NCBI GenBank assembly: GCA_964607165.1
Contig: CAZSIT010000002.1
Span: 159,086 to 223,085, forward strand
Source of the DNA: DSPP01 sp964607165
GTDB lineage: Bacteria; Zixibacteria; MSB-5A5; DSPP01
Length of the DNA stretch: 64,000 nucleotides
Direction of reading: 5' to 3'
The notes below the pieces were generated by a model that was not told the DNA's origin, ran no database searches, and worked only from the letters and a program-made list of their open reading frames with translations. A program made the position numbers and the translations under genes. Below, in pieces: positions 1 through 8,913 of this stretch (position 1 is its first letter; each line of letters starts with the position of its first letter).

Positions 1-1
1 C

Positions 2-1366
2 GAAAAGATGGCCTGGGAGAAAAAAGGGAGGTTTTTAGCCGCTCTGATGAGTGGACGACAGATCCAAGTCTGGAAAGCTTCCGGCGCAATCAAATCCCCT
101 TTTGAAAAAAATCCCGAAAAGAAAGAAGAACCTCCTCGCTTGTCGCAAAAATCTGACACGGCTGCGAAAGTGCCGAATTCCCCTTTGGAAGAGTCCCTTT
201 CCTATCAAAAGAAAACGTCAAAACCGACGCTTCTTCCCCCAAAGGATTCTACAAAAATTGCTAAAAAAGATACCACCTCGATTCAACCCGAGCTAAGCAC
301 GAAGGATACTTCAAAAGCTCAACCGCTTAGCACATCTCCGCTAAACGAACCTTCTGGAACCGACAGGAACACTCTTTTTGTGGTGCTGATGGTTGGGGTT
401 GGAGCTGGGTTGGCAGGATTGGTCTGGATGGTTATGCTGTGGAGAAAAAGGCCCGCCCTGCCGAAACGTAAAGCCTTCGCAAACGTTTCTTCAAGAGAGC
501 CGGCCACGGTGGTGGCGCCCAGGAAAAAACCAACTCCACCCCGGCAGTTACGAATGTCCGAAGAAGAGGATTTCACGGGGCATTTCCTGGGGAAATACCG
601 GATTGATAAAAAGCTGGCGGAAGGGGGAATGGGAATGGTTTTCCGAGCCACCGACTCGGATCTAAGCCGCAGCGTAATTATAAAAACCTTTATTTTTAAA
701 AAAGACGAAGAACTTCTAAACCGTTTTTTGCGGGAGGCACAGGCGGCGGCCAACCTAAAACACCCCAATATAGTGGTCATTCATACCATAGAGCGCTCTT
801 CCGATCCCCCCTTCATAGTCATGGAAGATCTCGGAGATGTCGATCTGGGGGACCTTCTGGAACAAAAAAAGAAGCTTAGTCTCGGTGAAACCGTTCAATA
901 CTTAAAACCGGTGGCCGAAGCGCTGGACTTCGCTCACCAGCAGGGGGTGGTGCATCGAGACATTAAACCCTCAAACCTTATGATTTCACCCCAAGGAGTA
1001 ATAAAAGTGGTTGACTTTGGGGTCGCCAAACAGGTGACGTCCCGGCTAACCAAGGCTGGCTATATTTTAGGTACACCCGGATATATGTCGCCGGAACAAT
1101 GGAAAGGGGGCGGTGTGAACGGTCAGAGCGATCAGTACTCGTTGGCTGTGGTCGCTTTTGAACTGCTCTCCGGGAGGCTTCCCTTTAGCGGCGACACCCC
1201 GGCCTTAATGTTTAAGGTGTTAACCGAAGTTCCTCCTATGTTACCGGAGTTGGTGAAAGAAATTCCCCCCCCAATTGCCGCGGTAGTAAATAAAGGCCTG
1301 TCCAAAGAGCCACAGGAACGTTACCAAAGCTGTATCGAATTTGTAAATCTTTTAAGTTCTGCCTAA
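2..1366 (+). CDS. Membrane-anchored Ser/Thr protein kinase (5' partial)
   Basis: The frame is open to the window edge, so the true start may lie upstream; the first ATG is at base 8. From that ATG the protein has 452 residues: a Lys/Ser/Pro-rich, low-complexity segment (about 1-120), one transmembrane helix (about 122-146), a basic linker, then a Hanks-type kinase domain (about 195-450). Visible motifs are a P-loop EGGMGMVF with the first glycine replaced by alanine, the ATP-binding Lys in SVIIK (about 226), HRDIKPSN catalytic loop, DFGVAKQ and GTPGYMSPEQW activation segment. All catalytic residues are present, so it should be active, phosphorylating unknown substrates. The kinase lies C-terminal to the helix, the reverse of PASTA-type PknB kinases. 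No sensory domain is seen in the visible part. Confidence 0.88.
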   Translation, partial: EKMAWEKKGRFLAALMSGRQIQVWKASGAIKSPFEKNPEKKEEPPRLSQKSDTAAKVPNSPLEESLSYQKKTSKPTLLPPKDSTKIAKKDTTSIQPELSTKDTSKAQPLSTSPLNEPSGTDRNTLFVVLMVGVGAGLAGLVWMVMLWRKRPALPKRKAFANVSSREPATVVAPRKKPTPPRQLRMSEEEDFTGHFLGKYRIDKKLAEGGMGMVFRATDSDLSRSVIIKTFIFKKDEELLNRFLREAQAAANLKHPNIVVIHTIERSSDPPFIVMEDLGDVDLGDLLEQKKKLSLGETVQYLKPVAEALDFAHQQGVVHRDIKPSNLMISPQGVIKVVDFGVAKQVTSRLTKAGYILGTPGYMSPEQWKGGGVNGQSDQYSLAVVAFELLSGRLPFSGDTPALMFKVLTEVPPMLPELVKEIPPPIAAVVNKGLSKEPQERYQSCIEFVNLLSSA

Positions 1367-1514
1367 ATCCATCTGAATACTTTCAATAAAAAGCGGTTGG
1401 GCCAACCCCTGGCGGAGATTGTGCTGAATGAAACGTAAATACGGCCTTACTCACAGGGAAATCGAAAGCAGAAACTGAAAACTTAAAGATGATTCGACCG
1501 TATAAGCTTCATAA

Positions 1515-1536
1515 GGGCGGGTGCATCCACCCGTCC
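1515..1536. repeat. Short inverted repeat (GGGCGGGTG hairpin)
   Basis: A nine-pair hairpin with one G-U pair and loop CATC lies in the 252-base gap between the kinase and the HtrA gene. There is no T-run after it on either strand, so it does not look like an intrinsic terminator. It resembles the inner hairpins of the intergenic repeat elements found elsewhere in the window. The rest of this gap shows nothing else clear. Confidence 0.55.
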
Positions 1537-1618
1537 TAAATTGGGAACAGATGTTAAACTCTTGCGGTTTTCTATGATGGAAAGAGTTGAGAATTGTTTT
1601 TCTGAAAGGTGGTAGAAA

Positions 1619-3136
1619 ATGAATAAACGCCAATTGCTTGCTTTAATTTTTGGGGTCGCATTAGTTGGAGCAATTATCGGTTCGGTTTTCAGTTACGCTT
1701 TTTTACACCCTAAATTAATAAGCCCCCCTGCTCTCTCAACTGCCCAAATCGGCGGCGAAGTTAAGCTTTTACTGGCCAGCGAGCGAAGCTCTTTCAAAAA
1801 AGACATCCCCGAATCCCGCCGCAACGCCATCGTGGCTGCTGCGGAGAAAGTTGGTCCCGCAGTGGTTTCCATTTCTGTAATCCAAACGCGAGTGGTTCAG
1901 GCCTCGCCTTACTTCAATCCTTTCAGTGCCGACCAGTTCGATGATGTCTGGAGTTACTTTTTCCGTCCGCGCGAGTACAAACAACGGGTTCAATCCATTG
2001 GCTCGGGAGTCATTACCGATCCACGGGGCTACATTTTAACCAATCAGCACGTCGTTGAAGGCGCGGAGGAGATTCGGGTAACCTTGCCATCCGGAGATGA
2101 ATACAAAGGAAAGGTCGTTGGCGAAGACCTGCAGAGCGACTTGGCGGTTGTTAAAATTGAAGGAAATAACCTCCCTTATACCAAATTGGGCGACTCGGAC
2201 GACTTGGTAATTGGGGAATGGGCCATCGCCATTGGAAATCCCTTTGGCTATCTATTGGATGATCCCCACCCCACCGTAACGGCCGGCGTGATTTCAGCTT
2301 TAGGCCGGGACTTCAAACGCGAAGTTGGACAAGGAAACCGGGTTTATCACAAAATGATTCAAACCGATGCCGCCATCAACCCCGGGAATTCCGGCGGCCC
2401 GCTGGTGAATGCCGACGGGGAGGTGATTGGCATCAACACCTTCATTTTCTCCACCAGCCGCGGCTCGGAAGGGGTCGGCTTTGCCATCCCCATAAACCGC
2501 TCCCGTCGGGTTATGCAGGATTTGATAGAATATGGAGAAGTGGTTCTCCCCTGGATTGGAGTCGATGTACAAAGCTTAACACCGCTCTTGTCCCAAAGTC
2601 TGAATCTCAATCAGCAAGAAGGAGCGCTGGTCGCAAGCGTGGATAAAAATTCCCCGGCAGGCCGGGCGGGACTTTCACGCGGAGACGTTATTACCGAGGT
2701 GGAAGGGCGCAAAGTTACCAATGTCACCGATTGGGAAGATTTTATTTGGGACACTCGAGCGGGAAAGAAATTCTCCCTTGCCTACTCCCGAAACGGGAGT
2801 AGGCTTACTTCTTCCATAACGGCCGAAGAACCGCCCGCCTCCCGCCGATTTTCGGAAGGAAAAATGGGAATCTACGTTTCGGACGTCACCCCGGTTTTGG
2901 CCCGGCAATTCGGATTGGAACCGGGGCGGGGGGTGGTGGTGACCGAAGTGAAGTCAAATTCCACCGCTGGAATGATCGGCATAGAAGAAGGCGATGTGAT
3001 TCTCGAAATCAACAAAACCGAAGTTTCCTCCGCCATCGACTACGAACGGGTAATGAAGAAGCTGAAGAAAGGGCAGAAAGTGGTTATGCTTTTGGTTCGC
3101 AAGGGAGATTTGTTCTACGTTACCGCCAGCGTGTAA
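1619..3136 (+). CDS. HtrA/DegP-family periplasmic serine protease, two PDZ domains
   Basis: Predicted periplasmic quality-control protease of 505 residues. An N-terminal hydrophobic helix (about 6-28) serves as signal or anchor. The trypsin-like domain has the full triad: His144 in TNQHVVEG, Asp174 in QSDLAVVKI and Ser258 in PGNSGGPLV. Two PDZ domains follow (about 300-395 and 410-505), which bind exposed C-termini in this family. The start is supported by a GGTGG ribosome site at 1608-1612. It lies just ahead of the copper ATPase gene; a second, smaller HtrA is encoded convergently beyond that gene. Which of the two corresponds functionally to DegP, DegQ or DegS cannot be told from sequence. 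Confidence 0.9.
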   Translation: MNKRQLLALIFGVALVGAIIGSVFSYAFLHPKLISPPALSTAQIGGEVKLLLASERSSFKKDIPESRRNAIVAAAEKVGPAVVSISVIQTRVVQASPYFNPFSADQFDDVWSYFFRPREYKQRVQSIGSGVITDPRGYILTNQHVVEGAEEIRVTLPSGDEYKGKVVGEDLQSDLAVVKIEGNNLPYTKLGDSDDLVIGEWAIAIGNPFGYLLDDPHPTVTAGVISALGRDFKREVGQGNRVYHKMIQTDAAINPGNSGGPLVNADGEVIGINTFIFSTSRGSEGVGFAIPINRSRRVMQDLIEYGEVVLPWIGVDVQSLTPLLSQSLNLNQQEGALVASVDKNSPAGRAGLSRGDVITEVEGRKVTNVTDWEDFIWDTRAGKKFSLAYSRNGSRLTSSITAEEPPASRRFSEGKMGIYVSDVTPVLARQFGLEPGRGVVVTEVKSNSTAGMIGIEEGDVILEINKTEVSSAIDYERVMKKLKKGQKVVMLLVRKGDLFYVTASV

Positions 3137-3257
3137 ATTTGACCCTTTACGCAGGCAAACCGAAAAAATAGCTTGAAGTTGTGTTAGCTGCCACCTTAAC
3201 TCGTTTCGTTTTTATTATCTTACCATAGGTGGCTGGGTATCCGCCGCCAAAATTGAT

Positions 3258-5618
3258 ATGACCGTCGCCGCAAAAGAAAGAATAGTTTTACCTATAAAAG
3301 GGATGACTTGCGCCGCCTGCGTCAACACGGTCGAGAAAGGGCTTTCCAAAACGGAAGGAGTCCTGCGCGCCGAAGTAAGCCTGGTTTCCGAAACCGCCGC
3401 CGTGGAGTTTGACAAAACCAAAACGACTTTGGAAGCGCTTTCCCGAGCGGTTAAAAACTCCGGCTATGAAGTTCCCGCTAAACGCGGATTTATCCATTTT
3501 TCCAACGGAATCCCTGCCGAAGCTTCCAAAGTTGTTTCCGTTATTTGGGGAGTTGTTGATGTTAAACCCTCTGATTCTCGGCTGGAGGTTTTTTTCCTTC
3601 CTGATTTAGTAAACTTGGAAGAAGTTTCTAATCGCCTGAAATCTTCGGGTATATCTGTTTTGAGAACCGAAGAGGTCGAAGAAAAAATCAAAGACGCTAA
3701 CTATCAAAAAGCCAAACTCAAGCTTGCGGCCATTTTAGCGATGGCAACCGTGGTTTTCGCATTTGGGATGTTGCATTTTGATTCTATTCTCACTTTCTGG
3801 ATAAGTTTCCCTTTAGCAACTCTCATCCAGTTTTGGGGCGGGGCCCAGTTTTATCGCGGTGCTTGGGCGCAGGCCAAACATTTCCGCGGGGATATGAATA
3901 CGCTGGTGGCGCTGGGAACTTCGGTCGCCTACCTCTATTCCGTTTGGAATGGCTACCAATTTTTAAAATTTGGCCTTGCTCCGGAGTTTTATTTTGAAAC
4001 GGCCGCCGTAATAATCGCACTTATACTGCTAGGTCGCTTTTTAGAACTTTCCGCCCGCCACAAAGGCCGCGCCGCCACCAAAGAGCTGTTAGATTTAGCT
4101 CCCCAAAAGGCCCGGGTGATTACTCCCGATGGGCAGGAAAAGGAAGTGCCGGCCAAGGCGCTTTTTCCCGGCGATTTTGTGCTGGTTCGCCCCGGAGAAA
4201 AAATTCCTGCCGATGGGGAGATTTTAGAAGGCCGCTCCAGCGTGGATGAGTCTTTGGTTACGGGAGAATCTGTTCCCGTTTCCAAAAGCCCCGGAGATTG
4301 GGTTATTGGCGGAAGCCTTAATCAGGATGGCGCCTTCCGGATGGCGGTGCGCAAGACGGGGAAAGAAAGTTATCTATCCAGTTTAGCCGCTTTAGTCGAA
4401 AAAGCCCAAAGTTCCAAACCGCCCGTGCAAAGATTAGTGGATAAAATTGCCGGAATTTTTGTTCCGGCGGTCTTAGTCGTTGCTTTGGTAACTTTTTCGG
4501 CCTGGGCGTTATTTGGGCCAAGTATCGGCTTTGCATTAAAAATGACCACAGCAGTTTTAATCATTGCCTGCCCCTGTGCAATGGGTTTGGCCACGCCGAT
4601 GGCTTTAATTGTTGGCGCCGGACGGGCCGCCAAGAAGGGAATTTTGATAAAAGATGCCTTAGCCTTGGAAAAAGCAAGTAAGCTAAATTTGTTGGTATTG
4701 GACAAAACCGGAACTTTGACGACCGGCCAGCCAAAGTTAGAAACCTGGAAGTTCAAAGGGGACAAAAAAGAGATTCTTTCGATTTTATATTCAGTTGAAA
4801 AACTTTCCGAACACCCTTTCGCACCGTCATTGGTCGAGTTTGCCAAAAAAGAAGGGGTGGGCGAAGTCCCAATTACTGATTTCCGCTCCATCCCCGGTAA
4901 GGGAGTGGCTGCTTACGCTGGAGAAAAACGAATTATGATTGGCTCCCGGTATTTTTTGGAGGAAAACAAAGTCACACTTGAAACCGCCTGGGATAGGGAA
5001 AAGTCACCTTTTTCGCAAGTTCACTTATCCATCGGCCAGCAGGAAGCGGCCCGCTTTTTTTTAACCGACACCTTGCGGCCGGAAGCGGCCGAAACTATTG
5101 CGGAGTTGCGCGAAATCGGCATTGAACCGTTTATGCTTTCCGGCGACTGGCGCGAGGTGACCGAATTCGTGGCCGGCCAGCTCCAAATCGAACGCTCCCG
5201 TGGAGAGGTGCGCGGCGACCAAAAAGGGAATTGGATTCGAGAGTTGAAAAAAGAAGGGAAAACGGTCGGAATGGTGGGAGATGGAGTGAACGATTCGGTG
5301 GCTCTTTCGGAAGCGGATGTGGGCATAGCCGTGCGGCGGGGCAGCGATTTGGCGCTGGAATCGGCAGAAGTGGTCTTATTGAACGATAACCTTAAACTTT
5401 TGCCCTATTTGGTGCGTTTATCCCGTCGCCTCCTCTCCACCATCCGTTGGAATTTAATCTGGGCCTTTGGTTACAATATTCTGGGAATTCCAATCGCCGC
5501 CGGCGTCCTCTATCCGGCTTTTGGCTTGACGCTAAACCCGATGCTTGCCTCTCTGGCAATGGCTTTTTCATCGCTTTTTGTTGTTACCAATTCATTGCGC
5601 CTAAGAAATTTTGAGTAA
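3258..5618 (+). CDS. copA: Copper-translocating P-type ATPase (CopA-like)
   Basis: P1B-type ATPase of 786 residues that should export Cu(I) across the inner membrane. An N-terminal heavy-metal-associated domain carries the metal site MTCAAC (Cys18, Cys21). A second, degenerate HMA-like segment (about 75-135) lacks the CxxC. Eight transmembrane segments surround the TGES-type actuator motif (VTGES), the ion-binding CPC in IIACPCAMG, the phosphorylation site DKTGTLT, the HP motif SEHPF and the hinge GDGVNDSVAL. Length and order match the CopA family. There is no CopZ chaperone or CueR-type regulator beside it. Transcription from the minus strand ends in a hairpin just downstream. Confidence 0.93.
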   Translation: MTVAAKERIVLPIKGMTCAACVNTVEKGLSKTEGVLRAEVSLVSETAAVEFDKTKTTLEALSRAVKNSGYEVPAKRGFIHFSNGIPAEASKVVSVIWGVVDVKPSDSRLEVFFLPDLVNLEEVSNRLKSSGISVLRTEEVEEKIKDANYQKAKLKLAAILAMATVVFAFGMLHFDSILTFWISFPLATLIQFWGGAQFYRGAWAQAKHFRGDMNTLVALGTSVAYLYSVWNGYQFLKFGLAPEFYFETAAVIIALILLGRFLELSARHKGRAATKELLDLAPQKARVITPDGQEKEVPAKALFPGDFVLVRPGEKIPADGEILEGRSSVDESLVTGESVPVSKSPGDWVIGGSLNQDGAFRMAVRKTGKESYLSSLAALVEKAQSSKPPVQRLVDKIAGIFVPAVLVVALVTFSAWALFGPSIGFALKMTTAVLIIACPCAMGLATPMALIVGAGRAAKKGILIKDALALEKASKLNLLVLDKTGTLTTGQPKLETWKFKGDKKEILSILYSVEKLSEHPFAPSLVEFAKKEGVGEVPITDFRSIPGKGVAAYAGEKRIMIGSRYFLEENKVTLETAWDREKSPFSQVHLSIGQQEAARFFLTDTLRPEAAETIAELREIGIEPFMLSGDWREVTEFVAGQLQIERSRGEVRGDQKGNWIRELKKEGKTVGMVGDGVNDSVALSEADVGIAVRRGSDLALESAEVVLLNDNLKLLPYLVRLSRRLLSTIRWNLIWAFGYNILGIPIAAGVLYPAFGLTLNPMLASLAMAFSSLFVVTNSLRLRNFE

Positions 5619-5624
5619 ATAAAA

Positions 5625-5648
5625 AAGGGCACGCAGCGGCGTGCCCTT
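5625..5648 (-). terminator. Rho-independent terminator of the minus-strand HtrA gene
   Basis: A perfect ten-pair hairpin (5625-5634 with 5639-5648, loop AGCG) lies 20 bases past the stop of the minus-strand protease gene. Read on the minus strand it is followed by a run of T (TTTTTTATTTA). On the plus strand no T-run follows, so it mainly serves the minus-strand gene and only weakly, if at all, copA. Confidence 0.88.
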
Positions 5649-5667
5649 CGATTCATTCCGGGACGAG

Positions 5668-7014
5668 TTATTTCTCCGCCTTTTCCTTTGCTCCGGCAAT
5701 CAAAACAAACACCTGGTCTTTTCCCCGCTCAACGCGCAAGAGAATCTGCGGCTTTTTCGAATACTTTTCAATAGCGGCTTTAAACAAAGGAAGATCGGTT
5801 ACCTCGCTCTCTTCCACTTTTACAATCACGTCCCCTTCGGACAGTTTCCCCTTGGCGGCCGCGCCGCCAACTTCCACGAAGCTGACCAGAACCCCGTTTT
5901 TTCCGGTCAAGGCATACTGCCGGTATAGCCCTTCGGTGATTTCCTTGACGGTAAATTCGAGGCCGGTTTCCCATTCCTCCGGCTTGATTTTTGGCTGGCG
6001 GCCGACCGAGACGGAAACCGTTTTTTCCTCCGAACCTCTGCGAATCTTTAACTCCAGCGGCTCTCCAACGGCTGTTTCCGCAATTTTTAAGGTGAAACCG
6101 TTCAAATCATCTTCCTTTTCCGCCGCTATCGGCTCTTTGGCCACCTCGGTGACCACGTCCCCCGGTTTTAATCCCGCTTTTTCAGCCGGCGAGCCTTCCA
6201 GAACGTCGCCAATCAAAACCCCGTTTAAATCGGGCACGTTAAAGTAGCGGGCGTAGTCGCGATTGAAGGGTTGAATCACCACCCCCAGCCATCCCCGCTC
6301 AATTCCGCCCGAGGCTATGATTTTCTTTTCCACATCCTTGGCCATATTGATGGGAATGGTGAACCCCTGTCCCCGGCCAATGCCGATAGAGTTGATGCCG
6401 ACAACCTCGCCGCGCAGGTTAACCAAGGGTCCCCCGGAAGAGCCGGGGTCAATAGCCGCATCGGTCTGGATAAAATCGTTCAAGAACGAAACCTCCCGGC
6501 CAAAGTTCGGCATCACCCGCCCCTTGCCGGAAACAATGCCAAAGGATACCGTCCGGTCAAAGCCGTACGGATTGCCTACCGCAATCACCCATTCGCCCAC
6601 CTTCACGGCGTCCGAGTTTCCCAAGTTGGCGACCGAAAGTTTTTCCGGAGTGGTCACTTTTATCACCGCCAAGTCCGTTTGCCTATCCACGCCGATAAGC
6701 TCCGCTGGATATTCCCGCTTGGAAGGCAAAGTCACCAGAATCTGCTGGGCGTTATCCACCACGTGCTCGTTGGTCAAAATGTAACCGGCCCCATCGGTAA
6801 CCAAACCGGAACCCATTACCTGAAATTTCCGGTCGTCCATTTTCTGCACTACCTCGATGTGCACCACCGAGTTTTTGACCGAGTTGGAAACCGAGATAAT
6901 AACCTGCTGCAGGTCTTCGAACGTTTTTAGAACGTCCTTTTTCTGCCCCCAGCCGTTTTGGACTGGATAGGTTAGAATTGTTGCCAGAATCAGAACACCA
7001 AATAGTTTTCGCAT
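5668..7014 (-). CDS. HtrA-like periplasmic serine protease
   Basis: 448-residue secreted protease with a cleavable-looking signal peptide (about 1-23, ending GWGQ). Catalytic residues are His84 in TNEHVVDN, Asp114 in TDLAVIKV and Ser193 in PGSSGGPLV, so the triad is intact although the usual GNSGG reads GSSGG. PDZ domain 1 (about 245-345) is followed by a second PDZ-like region (about 350-440). A ribosome site AAGGATAAGG precedes the ATG. It is only distantly similar to the first HtrA at 1619, so this is not a recent duplication. It stands alone and ends in a strong terminator. Confidence 0.9.
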   Translation of the reverse strand: MRKLFGVLILATILTYPVQNGWGQKKDVLKTFEDLQQVIISVSNSVKNSVVHIEVVQKMDDRKFQVMGSGLVTDGAGYILTNEHVVDNAQQILVTLPSKREYPAELIGVDRQTDLAVIKVTTPEKLSVANLGNSDAVKVGEWVIAVGNPYGFDRTVSFGIVSGKGRVMPNFGREVSFLNDFIQTDAAIDPGSSGGPLVNLRGEVVGINSIGIGRGQGFTIPINMAKDVEKKIIASGGIERGWLGVVIQPFNRDYARYFNVPDLNGVLIGDVLEGSPAEKAGLKPGDVVTEVAKEPIAAEKEDDLNGFTLKIAETAVGEPLELKIRRGSEEKTVSVSVGRQPKIKPEEWETGLEFTVKEITEGLYRQYALTGKNGVLVSFVEVGGAAAKGKLSEGDVIVKVEESEVTDLPLFKAAIEKYSKKPQILLRVERGKDQVFVLIAGAKEKAEK

Positions 7015-7055
7015 ACCTTATCCTTTCTGCCACTGATACCCCATTGTATTTTGGG

Positions 7056-7134
7056 GTAGCGGAAGGCTTCAGCCTTCCACTTTGGAAACCTAAAGGCCTG
7101 CCCGAAGCCGGGCCACGGCCAGGGTTTCCGCTAC
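7056..7134. repeat. REPIN-like element, GTAGCGGA...TCCGCTAC type
   Basis: A 79-base element in the divergent gap between the HtrA and SBBP genes. The outer inverted repeat is GTAGCGGA / TCCGCTAC. Inside are two hairpins: GGAAGGC-TTCA-GCCTTCC (7061-7078) and GGAAACC...GGTTTCC. An element with the same ends and exactly the same length lies at 52054-52132 after the phosphohexomutase gene. The GTAG/CTAC borders match the tetranucleotide next to REP hairpins recognised by RAYT transposases. Confidence 0.8.
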
Positions 7135-7228
7135 ATCTATCGGTAATATTATATGCAATAACAAGCTCAATGGGTAATGAAAATTATAGATGGCATAGCC
7201 TGGCCAATTTGCCGATAATTGAAATGAG

Positions 7229-8815
7229 ATGCGCAGATATGTAAAAAAATTCTCTTTCCTGCTGCTGTTGGGTATTTCTGCGATACCCCTGCCCGCATTT
7301 TGCCAAGTTGATACCACCTGGGTGAGGCGGTACAACGGGCCGGGGAACGGCACGGATGAGGCCCATGCGATGGCCGTTGACGATAGTGGAAACGTTTATG
7401 TAACCGGATGGAGTTTTGGGGGTGCCACAACAGGAATGGACTATGCCACTATTAAATATGACCGGAACGGCAATCAACTCTGGTTGAAACGCTATAACGG
7501 TTCCGCAAACAGCTGGGACTATAGTGGGGATATTGCACTCGATAGAAATGGGAATATTTATGTAACGGGAAGTACAAATAACCTTGGTACAGATGACGAC
7601 TATACAACCGTGAAATACAGCTCGCAAGGAAATCAGCAATGGGTAGCTTTTTATGATGGACCTCTTAATGGTGTAGATGGGGCTCGTGCTGTGACAATAG
7701 ACCAGAATTGTAATATTTACGTCACCGGAGTAAGCGAAAGCACGAACGTGGGAGGTACCTGCGGGCCGGACCACTACCTTGATTATGTAACACTAAAATA
7801 TGATTCCAACGGGAACCGACTTTGGGCAGCGCGCTTTAGCAATCCACCAGACTACGTAAACAGCGGATATTTGGTGGGAGTAGATAAGGATGAAAATGTT
7901 TACGTGAGTGGTTACAGCTCTCATTGGTGCCTCGGACAACTGGAATGGGTAACCGTCAAATATGATTCAACCGGCACTCAACAGTGGGTGCAGCGAATCA
8001 ATGCGGGGCTGCCACCCCTTATTCGTTCAAACATACCTGCCGACTTGAAGTTAGATGCCAGCGGCAATATTTATCTTACTGGAGGAGTCATAAACGACAC
8101 AACATTTCTCGACTATACAACTATTAAGTATGATTCTCAAGGGAATCAATTGTGGATGGCTCGTTTCGATGGAAGTGCTAGTGGTTACGATTTTGCCAGA
8201 GCGATAGCATTGGATTCACAGGGGAATGTGTATGTAACAGGTTATAGTGACTATGGTGTGGAAGGCTTTGATATAGTTACCATTAAGTACGATTCGAACG
8301 GAAACCAACTTTGGGTTCAATCCTATAACGGTCCTCCGGGTAACGGAGCGGATAAAGGTTGGGCTATTACCTTAGATACGGTTGGAAATGTTTATGTGGC
8401 AGGTATAAGCCTTGGAAACAGCTCTACTTACAATTATGTCGTTATAAAATATGATTCGAGCGGAAGTTTAATTTGGGAAAAGCGATATGAGGGGCCGGTT
8501 AGTGACTATCGAGTATATCCAAAAATTTTAGTTGATCGGAATGGAAATGTGTACCTTGCAGGATGCGATCTCCAAAACCAATTGGATTTTGTTACCATCA
8601 AATATTCTCCCCTACCCACCCTAAAAGGAGATTTGAATTTGGACGGCGTTTTGACTTTGGCGGATATTGTTTTGATGCTCAACTGCGTATTCTTGGGAGA
8701 GCAACCAGCGGCAGCGCCTTCGGCTTGCGATTTAAATTGCGATGGATTGCTTACCTCGGCGGATGTGGTGATTCTTCTAAATTTATTTTATTTAATCGCT
8801 GCCCCACCCTGTTAG
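7229..8815 (+). CDS. Secreted SBBP-repeat beta-propeller protein with C-terminal dockerin-like domain
   Basis: 528 residues. A signal peptide (about 1-25, ending PAFCQ) is followed by about eight repeats of roughly 45-55 residues with the pattern DYxTIKYDxxGNQLW then DxxGNxYVTG, characteristic of SBBP beta-propeller repeats. The last 60 residues hold two Asp-rich calcium-loop motifs, GDLNLDGVLTLADIV and CDLNCDGLLTSADVV, as in dockerin type I domains, with conserved paired cysteines. The protein is probably exported to the cell surface or outside. Dockerins bind cohesins, but no cohesin is visible in the window, so the partner is unknown. The ribosome site is weak. Single gene, divergent from the HtrA gene. 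Confidence 0.85.
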   Translation: MRRYVKKFSFLLLLGISAIPLPAFCQVDTTWVRRYNGPGNGTDEAHAMAVDDSGNVYVTGWSFGGATTGMDYATIKYDRNGNQLWLKRYNGSANSWDYSGDIALDRNGNIYVTGSTNNLGTDDDYTTVKYSSQGNQQWVAFYDGPLNGVDGARAVTIDQNCNIYVTGVSESTNVGGTCGPDHYLDYVTLKYDSNGNRLWAARFSNPPDYVNSGYLVGVDKDENVYVSGYSSHWCLGQLEWVTVKYDSTGTQQWVQRINAGLPPLIRSNIPADLKLDASGNIYLTGGVINDTTFLDYTTIKYDSQGNQLWMARFDGSASGYDFARAIALDSQGNVYVTGYSDYGVEGFDIVTIKYDSNGNQLWVQSYNGPPGNGADKGWAITLDTVGNVYVAGISLGNSSTYNYVVIKYDSSGSLIWEKRYEGPVSDYRVYPKILVDRNGNVYLAGCDLQNQLDFVTIKYSPLPTLKGDLNLDGVLTLADIVLMLNCVFLGEQPAAAPSACDLNCDGLLTSADVVILLNLFYLIAAPPC

Positions 8816-8877
8816 TAAAAACCCTTTTCCCAGTATAGACCCTCTTTAACAAACTTTAGCCTGCAAGTTTTTCCCGC

Positions 8878-8906
8878 TTGACCACCTTGGTTAAGCTGGG
8901 TAATAT
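8878..8906 (+). promoter_or_regulatory. Promoter of the efflux operon
   Basis: TTGACC (8878-8883), a 17-base spacer, and TAATAT (8901-8906). The -10 box ends seven bases before the ATG at 8914, so the transcript would begin at or next to the start codon. The same TTG could be read as an in-frame start, but its role as a -35 box explains it better. Confidence 0.7.
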
Positions 8907-8913
8907 CCTAAAG

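Noticed and set aside
6271..6930. 219-codon plus-strand frame inside the HtrA gene
   Set aside because: The minus strand carries the intact catalytic triad and PDZ domains; the plus frame has biased, His/Asn-rich sequence typical of a shadow.
8878..8913. TTG at 8878 as start of the HlyD protein
   Set aside because: The bases form the -35 and -10 boxes of a good promoter, and the ATG at 8914 gives a normal membrane anchor start.
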